Positions 8,793 to 18,429 are shown, counted from the stretch's first letter. The stretch: 64,000 nt of DNA from Phycisphaeraceae bacterium (GCA_021297895.1 JAJTHN010000019.1:1-64000); one strand, 5' to 3'. Numbers and translations: made by a program. The notes: generated by a model from the letters alone, not told the origin.

Positions 8793-9568
8793 CACGGCAC
8801 GCCTCCGGCAGAACCACCCGCGCCCACACCCGCACCCGCGGCCGACGCCGCCTGCACACCCGAGTGCAACGCCGTACCCAGAACCATCACAAGGTACACC
8901 GCGACGTGAAACGCGGCAAGCACGTTCGTGTCCGCGACCGACCTCCGGAACAACGCCAGCAGCAAAAGCCAGTACGCCCCGAGGGCCAGAATCGCCCTGA
9001 GCCCGAGAACCACCGCCGCGAGCGACGCCCCGCGGTCCACGGGCATGCTCATCACGCACACGCACGCCGAGACCGCGACCAGCATCCTCGCCGCGGCCAG
9101 TTCCACGCCGCCCACCCGCCGCCCGAGGAACAGCGCCGCCAGCAGCACCGCGACCATCCCCGTGCCGGTGTGCACCGCGATGTCGAACAGCGTCACAAGC
9201 ACCCGCCCCGCGCGCAGCACCCACGATGCGCCCTCGCCCGCAACAGGCCCCGGCTGCGTCGCCGCCAGAATCATCGCGATCAGCGACAGCGTCACACCGA
9301 CGATCACCAGCACCCGCGGCCCGGGAAAAGCCGGCGCGCTGATCACGCCCGAATCGGTCGATGCCGCCGCGTCCGTGTTGTCGCCCTGTGGGTGCGCCGC
9401 CGCCCGCGCTGCCGAACTCGTCTGCGCCGGCGATCCCGTTGTCACCGGCGCGCTCGCCCGCGCCACCGGCGCCGCCGGCGGCTCAAGGTCGTACGGCAAC
9501 GCCGCGTTCGATGCCGGAACCTGCGGCTCCGGTCCTTGCATCTCCGGCTTGTTGCTCTCAATGCTCAC
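8792..9568 (-). CDS. Polytopic membrane protein upstream of galK
   Basis: 258 aa. Residues 1-80 are a disordered Ala/Pro/Ser/Thr-rich region. The rest contains about four or five hydrophobic helices (near 84-103, 125-147, 155-173, 180-205 and 215-235), ending in a Gly/Ala-rich tail. No family recognised. It is the first gene of an operon whose next gene is galK, with stop and start overlapping as TGATG. A role in sugar uptake is possible but is only inferred from position. Confidence 0.7.
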   Translation of the reverse strand: MSIESNKPEMQGPEPQVPASNAALPYDLEPPAAPVARASAPVTTGSPAQTSSAARAAAHPQGDNTDAAASTDSGVISAPAFPGPRVLVIVGVTLSLIAMILAATQPGPVAGEGASWVLRAGRVLVTLFDIAVHTGTGMVAVLLAALFLGRRVGGVELAAARMLVAVSACVCVMSMPVDRGASLAAVVLGLRAILALGAYWLLLLALFRRSVADTNVLAAFHVAVYLVMVLGTALHSGVQAASAAGAGVGAGGSAGGVP

Positions 9569-9634
9569 GCTGTGGCTCCGGTCTGAGCAACTCGGGAACG
9601 AGGGGCCCGAGGGTTCTCGCTCGCGCAGCGTTGC

Positions 9635-10963
9635 CTAGCCCCGCCGCGGGTCGGGCAGCGCGTGACGCAGGAAAAACTCCATCAACTCGTGCCCGTGGGC
9701 GATGTGCAGGTCGCTCGCCGCGGCCTCCGCCTCGGCATATGCCAGCGCCGGCCGCGGAGCCGCGAATCCCTGTCCCGCCAGCAGGACGGGCACCGGCGTT
9801 GCATCGTGCTTCCGCGTACTCACCAGCGTGTAGTGATCGGGCAGAATCATCAGCCGCCACCCATCATCCGCACCGGCGTTCGCACCCGTGCCGCGTCCGA
9901 CCCGGGGCGAGAGCGAGCGCAACTTCGCCACGATCGGCGCGACCACCTCGCGATCGATCGCCTCGATCCCCGCGACCTTTGTCCGCCAGTCGCCCTGGTG
10001 CGATGACTCATCGGGCGACTCGACATGGCAGCACACGATGTCGTACCGATCGATCGCGTCGCACGCCCACCGTCCCTGGGCCGCGTAGTCGTTGTCATGG
10101 TAACTCGTCATCCCCGGCGGCTCGAGCCGATCCCACCCGATCAGCGCCGCGATCCCGCGCAGCAGATCCACCGGCGTGAGCATCGCCCCGCGCAGCCCGA
10201 AACGCGACTCGAAACTGGGCATGTCCGGCTTGGTCCCCTGACCCCAGATCCACGCCATATTCGCCTCGCGCAGCCCCTTGGCCCGCCGCGCCACGTTCAC
10301 CGCGTGCCCCGGCAGAAACTCTCGCGCGCTGAGCATCAACTCCCGCAGAAACTCCGCGGCCTCGGCATCGTCGCGATCATCGCGTGCCGCTCGCGGCAGG
10401 TGTGCCGCCCACGGCTGCCGCGGCACCTCGTGCGGCGGGGTGCACACCACACCGTCAAACCGCCGGCCGCTTGCATCCACAAGAATCGATCGATAACTCA
10501 CCCCGTGCCGAAGCGTCAGACGCTCCGCCAGTTCCGGCACATCCCGACGCCAGTGCGCCAGCAGATCGGGCACGATCGCCGCGGCCTCCGCATCGCTGAT
10601 CGCCCCGGCGGAGTGGTCGAGCATCAGCCCCGAGTCCGGCGAGCCCGCATCATCCGGCCCGACGGTCACAAGATTGAGCCGGAAGATCCAGTCGCTCGCC
10701 CCCGCCTGCACGCCGCTCGCCGCCGCCTCCAGCGGCGCTCGCCCCGTGTGATACCTCACCGGGTCGTACCCCAGCAGGCACATCGTGCACACGTCAGACC
10801 CCGCCGCCCAGCCCGCGGGCGTCGTGCGCGCGGTCGCTAGCCGCCCCGATCGCGCCAGGCCATCCATCGTCGGCGTCGCCGCCGCTTGCAGCGGTGTCTT
10901 GCCGCCCAACTCGGCGATCGGCAGGTCCCCCGCACCATCCGCGATGACGATCACGTACTTCAA
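9635..10963 (-). CDS. apgM: 2,3-bisphosphoglycerate-independent phosphoglycerate mutase, archaeal type
   Basis: 442 aa. Interconverts 3- and 2-phosphoglycerate in glycolysis. Alkaline-phosphatase-superfamily motifs are seen: N-terminal K-Y-V-I-V-I-A-D-G-A-G-D, the phospho-serine segment A-A-G-S-D-V-C-T-M-C-L-L-G-Y-D-P, V-E-S-P-D-E-S-S-H-Q-G-D and L-P-D-H-Y-T-L-V-S-T-R-K-H. Family members begin M-K-Y-V-I, which matches a TTG codon at 10963; the GTG/ATG-initiated frame starting at 11053 would add 30 Arg-rich residues not expected for the family. No strong Shine-Dalgarno supports the TTG, so the start is tentative. A single-gene unit between the AsmA-like gene and the galK operon. Confidence 0.9.
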   Translation of the reverse strand: MKYVIVIADGAGDLPIAELGGKTPLQAAATPTMDGLARSGRLATARTTPAGWAAGSDVCTMCLLGYDPVRYHTGRAPLEAAASGVQAGASDWIFRLNLVTVGPDDAGSPDSGLMLDHSAGAISDAEAAAIVPDLLAHWRRDVPELAERLTLRHGVSYRSILVDASGRRFDGVVCTPPHEVPRQPWAAHLPRAARDDRDDAEAAEFLRELMLSAREFLPGHAVNVARRAKGLREANMAWIWGQGTKPDMPSFESRFGLRGAMLTPVDLLRGIAALIGWDRLEPPGMTSYHDNDYAAQGRWACDAIDRYDIVCCHVESPDESSHQGDWRTKVAGIEAIDREVVAPIVAKLRSLSPRVGRGTGANAGADDGWRLMILPDHYTLVSTRKHDATPVPVLLAGQGFAAPRPALAYAEAEAAASDLHIAHGHELMEFFLRHALPDPRRG

Positions 10964-11129
10964 GCCAAAAGCATACCGCGCCCGTCGCACGCCGTGCCGC
11001 CCGGCTCTCGCGCTGCCGTCGCGGCACTCAGGGCCCAGAGGCGTGCTTCGCACCGACCCCCAACCCCTGACCGATCACAACACCGCCCCCGGGCACCGCG
11101 CCTCCCAACGTCTGAACAACTCGCGTCCG

Positions 11130-14100
11130 CTATCGCGCAGGCCGGGCCTCGCTCCGCAGGGCCGCCTCGGCGCTCTCCGCCGCCGCATCCGCCGCGCGCT
11201 TGCGCTCCTCGCGTGCCCGGCGGATCGCGTCATCGTCGGTCATCGGCACGCTCGGATCATCGATCCCCAGCAGCCGCGCGAGCATGCTCCGCGTCGCGCT
11301 GAACATCTGCGGCGAGATCGATGGTTCCGCCAGCGTCCCCGTGATCCGCGTGCTCACCACCTCATCCCGCAGCCCTTCCAGCAGCGCCGAGACCAGCGGC
11401 AGCCGCGCCGCCGACTGGCTCGTCAGCCGCAGATCCAGCCCCATCGTCGGAAGATCCATCGTCCCCGACCCCACGATCGAAATGGAGTTGCTCATCAGCG
11501 CGAGTTCGTCGAACGTCACGCGCGAACCCTCGAGATGGCACGCCGCGTGGAAGAAGTCCAGTGGCTCATCGAACGGCAGCTGCAGGTTCGTCAGCCTCAG
11601 CAGCGGCACAACCAGCGGGATTCGCACAACATCTCCGCCGAAGATCCGCACGCTCCCGCGACCGATCCGCGAGGTCTCCTCGCCCACGAGCCCCGACAGG
11701 CTGATCTCCGCGTCGAGCGAGCCGCGAGAGAGGTCATCCGGCAGGCCCTGCAGGTCCAGCGTCGCGATGTCGATCACCTCGGGCAGTTCGATCGCCCCTT
11801 CCATCGTCCGCTCGCCCGCAAGAACCTGCCGCAGAATCGTCGGGTCCAGCCCCTGACTCGGCAGCACGCGCGTGCGACGCGAAATGTCCTTGAGCAGGTC
11901 CGCGAACCGCACGCCCGCGATTTCAACCTTCGCCGAGTACTGCCTCGTCGGTGCGCCCGCGGCCGCCGCCCCGCCCTGCACGTCCTCGCTCATCACCCGA
12001 GGCTCGACCATCGCCGACCCGCTCAGCCGGCCCCCGGCCGCGCGGCCGGACAGTTCACGCAACTCCAGCACGCCCTCGCGCTCTCCGCCGACCAGCCGCG
12101 CCCGCGCGTCGCCCAGCGTCACCACCCCCGCGACCAGGCTCGACGCCGACAGATTCAGATCAAACCGCACGTTCTCGCCCGCGTTGCGGAACACGTGCAG
12201 ATCGAGCGTCCCGCCGACATCACGCAGCGGGATGCCCACATCCGCGCCGAGCTGCCCGAACGTCAGCGTCCCCCGCGCATCGAATGTCGGCGGCTCATTG
12301 CCCACCGCGCTGAGCGTCACGCGCGTATCGGTCAGGATCAGCCCGCGGGAGATCGTCGTGTTCACGCTCCGAAGTCCGGTTCGCACCGCTTCCGGCAGCG
12401 ACGCCATGATCGTCGCCTCCAGTCGCCCGCCGTCGAGCGTCGGACGAACATCCAGATCCAGCCGCGAAACCCCGTCGACGTTCTTCCTGCTCCACGTACC
12501 CGCCAGCGCCGCTTCCCAGTCGTCGTTGCTCAGCGTCAACTGCTCGAACGAGCCCGTCGTGTCGCGGAACGTCACCTGCCCCGACACCACGGGAAACTCG
12601 ATCCCCGTGCCGTATCGCTCCAGCGCCAGCCACACCGGCCGCACCGCGCCCGACACGCTCCAGGTCCGCGACGGGTCGTCCGCGAGCGATCCGGGCTCGA
12701 CCGGATCGAGCGACAGTTCCGCATCGATCTCACCCCGGACCTTGTTCTCGTTCAGCGTCGCCAGCACCGCATCGGCGCCGATGAGATCCAGCACCCGCGC
12801 CGCGATCCGGCTCTCGGGCCGCACGCCCCGCAGTTCCGCCTTGATCGCGGTCGTCGGCGACAGCCGAACCTCGCGCTTCTCATCGAACTCCAGCCTCACC
12901 GACCCGTGCAGCCTCAGCACCCCCGCCGGGTCATCGTCGTAGGTCGACGCGAGCACCGCGTCGTTGAACGAGAACTCGAATCGCTCATCCGTCGGCACCC
13001 GGGCGCCCGTCAGCGCCCTGATCGACGCGGTTCCCGAGCGGTGTTCGACCGCCATCGGCCTGTCCAGCAGCCGCAGCCGCACCCCCGTCGCCGCCCGCAG
13101 CGTCGCGGACAGTTCCAGATTCTCCGGCGCGGGGAACAGCAGCCCGGCGATCTCCGCATCCGCATCGATGAAGCCGTCCGGGTCATAGCGGTTGCGTGCA
13201 TCCTCAACCCGCCGCGCCGCCGTCGGCGACACCGCCGCCAGCACGTCCTCGATCGGCAGGCTCAGCCGCAAGCCGCGAACCTCCGCCCGCGCGTTCAAGT
13301 CGCCCGCGCGGCTGACGGTCGACCCATCGCTCTGCACCAACCGCAACCGCGGCAGCCGCGACGTGACATCCAGCACGAACGCCCCGCCCGGCTCGCGCGT
13401 CCCCGCTCCCTCTCCATCGCCATCCCCGTCGGGAACCTCGACCAGCAATCCCGACAGCGCCGAGATCGCGATCCGATCCTCGCTGACCTCCACCTTCCCG
13501 CTCATGTTCGTCATCAGCACACGCGCCGGATGCGTCGCGTCCACGGGCCGCGGCCAACTGGTCAGGTCCTCGAACTCAACCGTCACATCAAACCCGCGCG
13601 TCCCGTCCTCGCGGCCACCGATCACCGCCTTGGCGTTCACACGCCCCGACAGCCCCAGCGTCCGCAGCGCACGCCGCACCGACAGCGCACCAAGTTCTCC
13701 CGGCGTCGCGCGAAGCACCGACGACATCTCCCCGCGCGCATCCTCCGCGTCCGGAATCGCCGCGATCACCAGTTCGTCAATCGGCACGTCTTTGGCATCC
13801 ACCGTCACGCGGATCGGCGGCTTGGGCTTGGGCGTCTCCCCCGGCTTCGGCGGCGGCGGCACCGGCACCTCCGCCCGAACGTCCACCCGTCCGCGGCCGC
13901 CCGCGCCCACGATCTGCTCGCTGGTCAGCGTCGCGACATCCTCATCGATCACCAGCCGGAGCCCGCGCGCCTCCAGCGGCATCGGGAAGTTCTCCGGCAC
14001 CAGCCCCGCCTTGGACAGCCGCACCTCGATCCTGCTGTCGATCCGCTGCCCCGGCCCCGGCGCGCGCTTGAGCGAAATCTCCACCCGATCGATCACCCCG

Positions 14101-15869
14101 CCGAACGCGAACGCCGGCACGCTCAACTGCTCGCGCAACAGCCGGATCTCATCATCGATCTCAACCCGCGCCATCCCCTCGAACCCGTCCGGAGCGTTCT
14201 CCAGCAGCACCGCCCGCGCACGCCGCCGCTCGAAGTCCTCGGGCGTCTGCACCAGCCCTTCGCGCAGCATTCGCTCCATATCCCGCCGCGAGAACAGGAT
14301 GTTCGTGAGCCCCTTGCCCGGAGAAGCATCCAGCGCCTCGATCAACTCCTGATCCAGCGGCGCATCGGTGATCGTCAGCCGGATGTCCACCGCCGCATCG
14401 TCCGTCGGCGGGCTGATCAGCCCCTCGGCGAACATCCCCGCGCCGGTCAGCCCGCGCCCGCGCACGCTCGTCAGCCGCACCTCGCGCGTGTTGAAGTCGA
14501 TCTGTCCCGAAAGGTCCCGCAGGCGGTACGGCAACTCGTCGTACGCCGCCTCACCATTGCGGAACGTCAGCGTCCCCGCGATCTCCGGCGCCGGCGTGAT
14601 CACCTTCCCCGACGCGTCCGCCGCGCCGGCCTTCCGCTCGATCCGGATCTCCGCGTCCAGCATCGCCGTCGGACCGCTGAACTTCATCAGCGTCCGCTGC
14701 ACCACCGGCGGCGCGTACCACAGCAGCCGCGGATCGCGCTCCAGCAGAAAGTCCCGCGCCGTGATCGTGCACGTGTACGGCGCATCGCCACCGAGCCCCG
14801 TCGACCGGAAACTCACGCTTGCCGTCAGGTCCTCCAGCGATCCAACAAGGTTCGCCTCCACGCCTCCGGGACCGAAGACGATCCGTCCGCTCACCCCGCG
14901 CATCGGCGGCGTCCGGCCGCCCGTCAGTTCCAACTGCCCCGCTGGCACCGGCACGTTCAGCCACACATCACGCAACTCGAGTTCCGTGAACACACCGGCC
15001 CCGGGACGCGACCGCAGCCGCGTGCTCGCAAGCTCGCCGCGCAGCCGCATCTGCCCCCAGATCTCCCGGAACGCGCTCGGCACCCGATCGATCGGCCACC
15101 GCGACAACTCCACGCTCGACAGCGAAACGCTCGCCTCGCCCGTGTTCAAGTCCACCTTCCCCGAGGCAATCAACTCGTTCGTCGCCCCGCTCGCAAGCCG
15201 CGGCCCGCCCACCTGCTTGAACTTCACCTCCGCCGTCCGCCCATCCGCGCCCGGCACAACCCACCCCTGAACATCCAGCGCCACCAGCGTGTCGTACGGC
15301 TTGTCCCCCTCCCGATCAGGCCCGTGCTCACCAAGCTCCAGCCGCGCACGCACCACATCAACCCGCGGCAGCACGCCCCCGCCGCCACCCTTGGGCACCA
15401 CAAGCCCCGCAAGGTTCAGGCTCGCATCCCGCCGGCTCTGGCTCACACGGATCGCCGGATCCTCCACCAGCACCCACGTCGGCCGAACCACCCCCGCCAG
15501 CACCCCGCTCCAGTCCAGATCGATCAGCACATGCCCAACGCTCGCGAACCGCGCCGCGTGCTCATCCACATCCCCCGTGGCCTGCACGCTCATGCGAATG
15601 TCCGTCAACTCCAGCCGCCCATCCGGCCGCAGCGACGCCCACCCCACGCTCACCTTCGCCCCCGTCATCCCCGCCAACTGACCCGCCACAATCCAACTGG
15701 CCACCGGGCCCTGCGTCAGCACGATCAGCGCCACCACCGGCGCCAGCATCACCAGCATCCCGATCACCACCCGCCGCAGCCGACGCACCGCCCTCCGCGG
15801 CCGCGCGGCCTTCCCCGCAGCCGCTCCCGCCTCTCCCCCCGGCCGATCTGTCGCCTCCGCTTCCTTCAT
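11130..15869 (-). CDS. Giant AsmA/TamB-like envelope protein
   Basis: 1579 aa. A short cytoplasmic Arg-rich N-terminus precedes one signal-anchor helix (about residues 33-60: 'VVIGMLVMLAPVVALIVLT'), and the rest is predicted periplasmic and beta-rich. The C-terminal 300 residues show AsmA-like features: repeated L-x-G-x-x-x-x-G-x-L strands, F-D-E-L-A-L-M-S-N-S-I-S-I-V-G-S-G and a run ending 'VVSTRITGTLAEPSISPQ'. AsmA/TamB/YhdP proteins form long grooves thought to carry lipids between membranes. AAGGA 4 bases before the ATG at 15869 fixes the start; the frame extends to 15965. It diverges from radA. Very long even for this family. Confidence 0.75.
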   Translation of the reverse strand: MKEAEATDRPGGEAGAAAGKAARPRRAVRRLRRVVIGMLVMLAPVVALIVLTQGPVASWIVAGQLAGMTGAKVSVGWASLRPDGRLELTDIRMSVQATGDVDEHAARFASVGHVLIDLDWSGVLAGVVRPTWVLVEDPAIRVSQSRRDASLNLAGLVVPKGGGGGVLPRVDVVRARLELGEHGPDREGDKPYDTLVALDVQGWVVPGADGRTAEVKFKQVGGPRLASGATNELIASGKVDLNTGEASVSLSSVELSRWPIDRVPSAFREIWGQMRLRGELASTRLRSRPGAGVFTELELRDVWLNVPVPAGQLELTGGRTPPMRGVSGRIVFGPGGVEANLVGSLEDLTASVSFRSTGLGGDAPYTCTITARDFLLERDPRLLWYAPPVVQRTLMKFSGPTAMLDAEIRIERKAGAADASGKVITPAPEIAGTLTFRNGEAAYDELPYRLRDLSGQIDFNTREVRLTSVRGRGLTGAGMFAEGLISPPTDDAAVDIRLTITDAPLDQELIEALDASPGKGLTNILFSRRDMERMLREGLVQTPEDFERRRARAVLLENAPDGFEGMARVEIDDEIRLLREQLSVPAFAFGGVIDRVEISLKRAPGPGQRIDSRIEVRLSKAGLVPENFPMPLEARGLRLVIDEDVATLTSEQIVGAGGRGRVDVRAEVPVPPPPKPGETPKPKPPIRVTVDAKDVPIDELVIAAIPDAEDARGEMSSVLRATPGELGALSVRRALRTLGLSGRVNAKAVIGGREDGTRGFDVTVEFEDLTSWPRPVDATHPARVLMTNMSGKVEVSEDRIAISALSGLLVEVPDGDGDGEGAGTREPGGAFVLDVTSRLPRLRLVQSDGSTVSRAGDLNARAEVRGLRLSLPIEDVLAAVSPTAARRVEDARNRYDPDGFIDADAEIAGLLFPAPENLELSATLRAATGVRLRLLDRPMAVEHRSGTASIRALTGARVPTDERFEFSFNDAVLASTYDDDPAGVLRLHGSVRLEFDEKREVRLSPTTAIKAELRGVRPESRIAARVLDLIGADAVLATLNENKVRGEIDAELSLDPVEPGSLADDPSRTWSVSGAVRPVWLALERYGTGIEFPVVSGQVTFRDTTGSFEQLTLSNDDWEAALAGTWSRKNVDGVSRLDLDVRPTLDGGRLEATIMASLPEAVRTGLRSVNTTISRGLILTDTRVTLSAVGNEPPTFDARGTLTFGQLGADVGIPLRDVGGTLDLHVFRNAGENVRFDLNLSASSLVAGVVTLGDARARLVGGEREGVLELRELSGRAAGGRLSGSAMVEPRVMSEDVQGGAAAAGAPTRQYSAKVEIAGVRFADLLKDISRRTRVLPSQGLDPTILRQVLAGERTMEGAIELPEVIDIATLDLQGLPDDLSRGSLDAEISLSGLVGEETSRIGRGSVRIFGGDVVRIPLVVPLLRLTNLQLPFDEPLDFFHAACHLEGSRVTFDELALMSNSISIVGSGTMDLPTMGLDLRLTSQSAARLPLVSALLEGLRDEVVSTRITGTLAEPSISPQMFSATRSMLARLLGIDDPSVPMTDDDAIRRAREERKRAADAAAESAEAALRSEARPAR

Positions 15870-16005
15870 CGCGTCCTTCGCCCCCCGCCGCCCACACGCT
15901 GAGCGCCACCAAACAGTAAGGATCGTCCAACCCCCGCCCCGACCGGGATTTTGAATCCCGACCATCTCCCTATCGACAATCCAAACTTCGGCTATCCTCG
16001 CCTTC

Positions 16006-17583
16006 GTGGCAAAGACCCGTCAGATTTTCGCCTGTCGTTCCTGCGGCGCCGTTCACACCAAGTGGATGGGCAAGTGCCCCGACTGCAACGCCTGGGACAG
16101 CCTCGACCCCCAGACCCTCGAAACCAAGGCCAAGGTCGACCCGCGCGCCAGCGCCATCGCCGCCTGGACCTCCGACGCCGCACTGGATGACCCCGCCGGC
16201 GTCGCGACCATGACCCCCGCCGGCCCCGAGCGCAGCGCCCGCGCCATCGACCAGTTCGACCTCTCCGCCCGCGCCCACGCACGCATCACCACCGGCATCG
16301 CCGAACTCGACCGCGTCCTCGGCGGCGGCTTTGTCCCCGGCTCGGCCATCCTCCTCGGCGGCGATCCGGGGATCGGAAAGTCCACCCTCCTGCTCCAGGC
16401 CGCCGGCGCCCTGGCCGCCCGCGGCACGCGAACCCTCTACGTCTCCAGCGAAGAGTCCGGCGAGCAGGTCGCCATGCGCGCAGCACGCATCATCAACTCC
16501 GCCGCGGCTCCGGCATCGGCTTCCGCCAAGCCCGCGCCGCTCCCGAGCGAACTGTTCATCCTCGCCGAAACCTCCCTCTCGCGCGTTCTGGATCAGGCCG
16601 CCCGCGTCCTGGCCACCGCCCCCGCCGCGCCGCCGCACGGCCTGGCCGATTCGGAAGCGTCCGACCAGTCCCGCGCGACGGCGCACAGCCCGCCCGTGCT
16701 CATCATCGACTCGGTCCAGATGCTCTACAAGGCGGATCTGGATGCCTTCCCGGGATCGCTCACGCAGCTCCGCCGCTGCTGCGCTGAGCTGGTGTACTTC
16801 GCCAAGGCCTCCGGCGTCACCGTCGTGCTCGTCGGCCACGTCACCAAGGACGGCCAGCTCGCCGGCCCGCGCATGCTCGAGCATCTCGTCGACGCCGTGC
16901 TCTACTTCGAGGGCGACCGCTACCACGCCCACCGCCTGGTGCGCGCGATCAAGAACCGCTTCGGCACGACGCTCGAGCTCGGCCTCTTCGAAATGACCGG
17001 CCAGGGCCTGCGCCAGGCCGAGCCCGGCGCGACCCTCGCCGCGCAGCTGGCCGAGCCGCCCAAGCCCGGCAGCGCGGTCTGCCCGCTCATGACCGGCACG
17101 CGCTGCCTCATGGTCGAGCTCCAGGCCCTCACCGCCACCGGCTTCCTCGGCGCGGCCAAGCGCAAGTCCTCCGGCCTGGATGCCAACCGCCTGGCCATGC
17201 TCATCGCCGTCCTTGAGCAGCACGCCGGCCTGCGTCTGGCCGACCGCGACATCTTCGCCTCCAGCGTCGGCGGCATCCGCGCGATCGAACCCGCCGCCGA
17301 CCTGGCCCTGCTCCTGGCCATCGCCGGCGCCCACCACCGCCGCGCCGTCCCGCCGATGACCGCCGTCATCGGCGAGGTCGGCCTCAGCGGCGAACTGCGC
17401 CACGTCGCCCACCTCCAGGCCCGCCTGCTCGAATGCGCCCGCCTCGGCTACACGCAGGTCATCGTCCCCCAGATTCGCGGCGAGGGCCGCGCCGGCGAAT
17501 CCCTCGCCTCCCTTGCCCGCTCCGCCAAACTCCAGTGCCTCCCCACCCGCACCATCAACGAAGCCATCGCGCTCCTGCACTGA
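16006..17583 (+). CDS. radA: DNA repair protein RadA
   Basis: 525 aa from a GTG start. RadA is a RecA-like ATPase that extends heteroduplex DNA during recombination. Seen: N-terminal C4 zinc finger C-R-S-C-G with C-P-D-C-N (residues 10-30), Walker A G-G-D-P-G-I-G-K-S-T, the RadA signature K-N-R-F-G, and the Lon-protease-like C-terminus with D-I-F-A-S-S-V-G-G-I-R and L-S-G-E-L-R-H-V. About 65 residues longer than the usual 460, with two loops that look inserted: an Ala-rich one near residue 165-180 and one near 205-225 containing a D-S-E-A-S-D-Q-S-type stretch. Divergent from the AsmA-like gene across 136 bp. Confidence 0.96.
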   Translation: MAKTRQIFACRSCGAVHTKWMGKCPDCNAWDSLDPQTLETKAKVDPRASAIAAWTSDAALDDPAGVATMTPAGPERSARAIDQFDLSARAHARITTGIAELDRVLGGGFVPGSAILLGGDPGIGKSTLLLQAAGALAARGTRTLYVSSEESGEQVAMRAARIINSAAAPASASAKPAPLPSELFILAETSLSRVLDQAARVLATAPAAPPHGLADSEASDQSRATAHSPPVLIIDSVQMLYKADLDAFPGSLTQLRRCCAELVYFAKASGVTVVLVGHVTKDGQLAGPRMLEHLVDAVLYFEGDRYHAHRLVRAIKNRFGTTLELGLFEMTGQGLRQAEPGATLAAQLAEPPKPGSAVCPLMTGTRCLMVELQALTATGFLGAAKRKSSGLDANRLAMLIAVLEQHAGLRLADRDIFASSVGGIRAIEPAADLALLLAIAGAHHRRAVPPMTAVIGEVGLSGELRHVAHLQARLLECARLGYTQVIVPQIRGEGRAGESLASLARSAKLQCLPTRTINEAIALLH

Positions 17584-17627
17584 GCACCACGCCGATCGCC
17601 CCACCGAACTCCTCCCCCGTCGGGGAG

Positions 17628-17691
17628 TGGCAGAGTGGCGCGGTGGCGCAGTGGCGCAGTGGCGCAGTGGCGCAGTGGCACAGTGGCAGAG
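17628..17691. repeat. Tandem octamer repeat (TGGCGCAG)
   Basis: Eight consecutive 8-bp units: TGGCAGAG, TGGCGCGG, four perfect TGGCGCAG, TGGCACAG, TGGCAGAG. Four related units recur at 29479-29510, where they form the 3' end of a gene. It sits about 45 bp after the radA stop, just past a CTCCCC/GGGGAG hairpin at 17612-17626. Confidence 0.85.
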
Positions 17692-17706
17692 TGATCAAAT
17701 CAGTAA

Positions 17707-17785
17707 AGCTCCTCCCCCGGTTCCTACCGGGGGAGGTGGCGAGTCCTCGAGCCGGAGGGGGTGCTCCCGCCCGCCCCGCGCGTAC
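17707..17785 (+). repeat. Hairpin repeat family A, copy 1
   Basis: Perfect 10-bp stem CCTCCCCCGG/CCGGGGGAGG around TTCCTA (17711-17736), followed by the shared tail GAGTCCTCGAGCCGGAGGGGG and a C-rich stretch. The same order of hairpin and tail occurs at 18310, 18815 and 21538. Confidence 0.8.
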
Positions 17786-18000
17786 CGCCACCCCCATAAC
17801 ACCCCGTACCCTCCTCCATCCCACCTCACGCGTCACCCCAAAGCCACGGGACAACCCGGACGTTTCCGCCCGCCACCCACGCGATCTTCGCAGGGTCGCT
17901 AGGCGTTCCGCACAATGCAAATGGAGCGCACGACGCGTCGGCCGCTTCTCCCGGCACGTCGCGCGCTCCTCCCGAGGCCGCGCGCGCTGCAGCCGCGGCC

Positions 18001-18189
18001 ACGGGAACAGCTCCCGACGTCACGGGAGGAGTTCCCGCGGCCACGGGAGGAGCTCCCGACGCCACGGGAACAGTTCCCGACGTCACGGGAAGAGCTCCCG
18101 CGGCCACGGGAACAGTTCCCGACGCCACGGGACAAGTCCCCGCGGCGTCGGCAGCAGCACCCGACGCCACGGCAAGAGCACCCCGCGCC
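18001..18189. repeat. 21-bp-period tandem array of palindromes
   Basis: Nine units repeat at exactly 21 bp (starts 18001, 18022, 18043, 18064, 18085, 18106, 18127, 18148, 18169). Six or seven carry a dyad such as CGGGAACAGTTCCCG or GGGAGGAGCTCCC; the last three are degenerate. The connectors alternate between GACGTC-like and GCGGCC-like sequence, so units also fall into an approximate 42/63-bp higher order. No unique spacers separate the units. Confidence 0.85.
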
Positions 18190-18309
18190 ACCCCCACACC
18201 CCCCACACCCCCCACACCCCGCGGCAACGCCCGCCGCAACAGTCCATCAATCCGCCCGCTCCGCCGCCGCCAAGCCCTTGAAATCCCGTAGACTCTTTCG
18301 CAGCCCTCA

Positions 18310-18400
18310 TAGATCCTCCCCCGGTTCCCACCGGGGGAGGTGCCGAGTCTTCGAGGCGGAGGGGGCCGCCCGCGCCCGCCCAACACCCCGGTGCCCCCTC
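18310..18400 (+). repeat. Hairpin repeat family A, copy 2
   Basis: Perfect 10-bp stem CCTCCCCCGG/CCGGGGGAGG (18315-18340, loop TTCCCA), then GAGTCTTCGAGGCGGAGGG and CCCGCGCCCGCCCAACACC, nearly identical to copy 3. Confidence 0.85.
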
Positions 18401-18429
18401 CGAAAGCCCGAAGGGCTTCACGCCAGTAG

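Noticed and set aside
10785-15902. A 1705-codon plus-strand open frame
   Set aside because: It is the antisense of the AsmA-like gene. Its translation is Arg/Pro/His-rich with no domain, as expected from GC-rich third positions of the real gene.
18001-18189. CRISPR array
   Set aside because: Units abut at 21 bp with no unique spacers and no cas genes nearby.
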